From Desulfobacterales bacterium (GTDB lineage: Bacteria; Desulfobacterota; DSM-4660; Desulfatiglandales; B25-G16): 31,693 nucleotides of DNA. The DNA is taken from assembly GCA_013375385.1 (NCBI GenBank), contig JABXJY010000002.1, positions 1 to 31,693 of the forward strand, given 5' to 3'. The notes beneath the pieces were generated by a model. It saw only the letters and a program-made list of their open reading frames with translations. It searched no databases and was not told where the DNA came from. Shown here in pieces: positions 31,479-31,693 of this stretch (position 1 is its first letter; every line of letters starts with the position of its first letter). The position numbers and the translations under genes were made by a program.

Positions 31479-31693
31479 TTATCCTTTTCTGAGGCTTTCA
31501 AGGATAATAGCTTCTTCTTCCTCGGTCATTAGGCCCTCTTCTATGAGTAACTCTCCAATCCCGTTTTCTCTTAAGATGTCTATGGCCAGTATAGCTTTAT
31601 TACTTTTACCTTTCGCGGAGAATATAGTGTATTCTAAGGTAAAGCTTGATTTCTTGAGTAACCGTATATCTCTTATATCTCGTCCGATTATTA
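31479..31693 (-). CDS. Unknown protein, C-terminal part (start beyond right edge)
   Basis: The reverse strand stays open from the right edge to TAA at 31479, giving 71 residues that begin IIGRDIRDIRLLKKSSF and end in an acidic helical tail, EEGLMTEEEEAIILESLRKG. Composition and codon use are those of a real gene. It converges on the decarboxylase gene with a 57-base gap. No family recognised. Confidence 0.6.
   Translation of the reverse strand, partial: IIGRDIRDIRLLKKSSFTLEYTIFSAKGKSNKAILAIDILRENGIGELLIEEGLMTEEEEAIILESLRKG

Noticed and set aside
1..31693. CRISPR arrays, insertion sequences and tRNA genes
   Set aside because: No evenly spaced direct repeats, no transposase, and no T-loop plus acceptor pattern other than in the tmRNA.

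Overview
The window reads as ordinary chromosome from an anaerobic deltaproteobacterium (Desulfobacterota), most likely a sulfate reducer or close relative. Support for this: hemB is followed by ahbD and an AhbA/B-type siroheme decarboxylase, which is the siroheme-dependent alternative heme route typical of sulfate reducers and archaea; there is a rpsP-KH-rimM-trmD-SPOUT-rplS-rnhB-yraN cluster; HPr is fused to Enzyme I; and the tmRNA tag reads ADDYAYALAA. By eye the base composition is moderate (mid-40s % GC), with GC-richer patches at the left-edge gene and at the LmbE-type gene near 21.5 kb. The species cannot be told from this sequence.

Layout. 1-633 (-): nitronate monooxygenase family, cut by the left edge. 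634-1034: regulatory gap with palindromes, a sigma70-like promoter and a possible attenuator. 1035-5876 (+): small unknown protein, GlmU-like nucleotidyltransferase, GspE/PilB-type ATPase, recN. 5873-8000 (-): FlgT-C-like lipoprotein, acylphosphatase, a 22-codon ORF, nucleoside phosphorylase. 8248-18790 (+): a long housekeeping run of ffh, rpsP, khpA, rimM, trmD, a SPOUT methyltransferase, rplS, rnhB, yraN, rsmI, HPr-EI fusion, smpB, ssrA (tmRNA), ihfA and a HAD phosphatase. 18.8-26.9 kb is more accessory: a FecR-domain protein, a metallo-beta-lactamase-fold hydrolase, an LmbE deacetylase, a tandem GNAT, an MshA-like glycosyltransferase, a FemAB/CelD-type acyltransferase, a rhomboid protease, and two gene relics (an IHF C-terminus and an interrupted gene of an uncharacterised family). 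26.9-31.4 kb (+): a divergent ClpX-like AAA+ protein, hemB, ahbD and a siroheme decarboxylase. A partial unknown gene (-) reaches the right edge.

The most interesting part is 20.5-25.5 kb. Three proteins look like mycothiol-pathway enzymes: an MshA-type glycosyltransferase, an MshB/BshB-type deacetylase, and an MshD-type double acetyltransferase. With them is a FemAB-like acyltransferase that could, hypothetically, stand in for the missing cysteine ligase MshC. This suggests an undescribed glycosidic low-molecular-weight thiol pathway in this lineage. It is inference; a surface-glycan locus is the main alternative.

Other points of note: a ClpX paralogue without its zinc finger but with the IGF loop and a long C-terminal extension; the HPr-EI fusion; a relic of a second IHF gene antisense to the rhomboid 3' end; and several intergenic gaps filled with short permuted word-like repeats.
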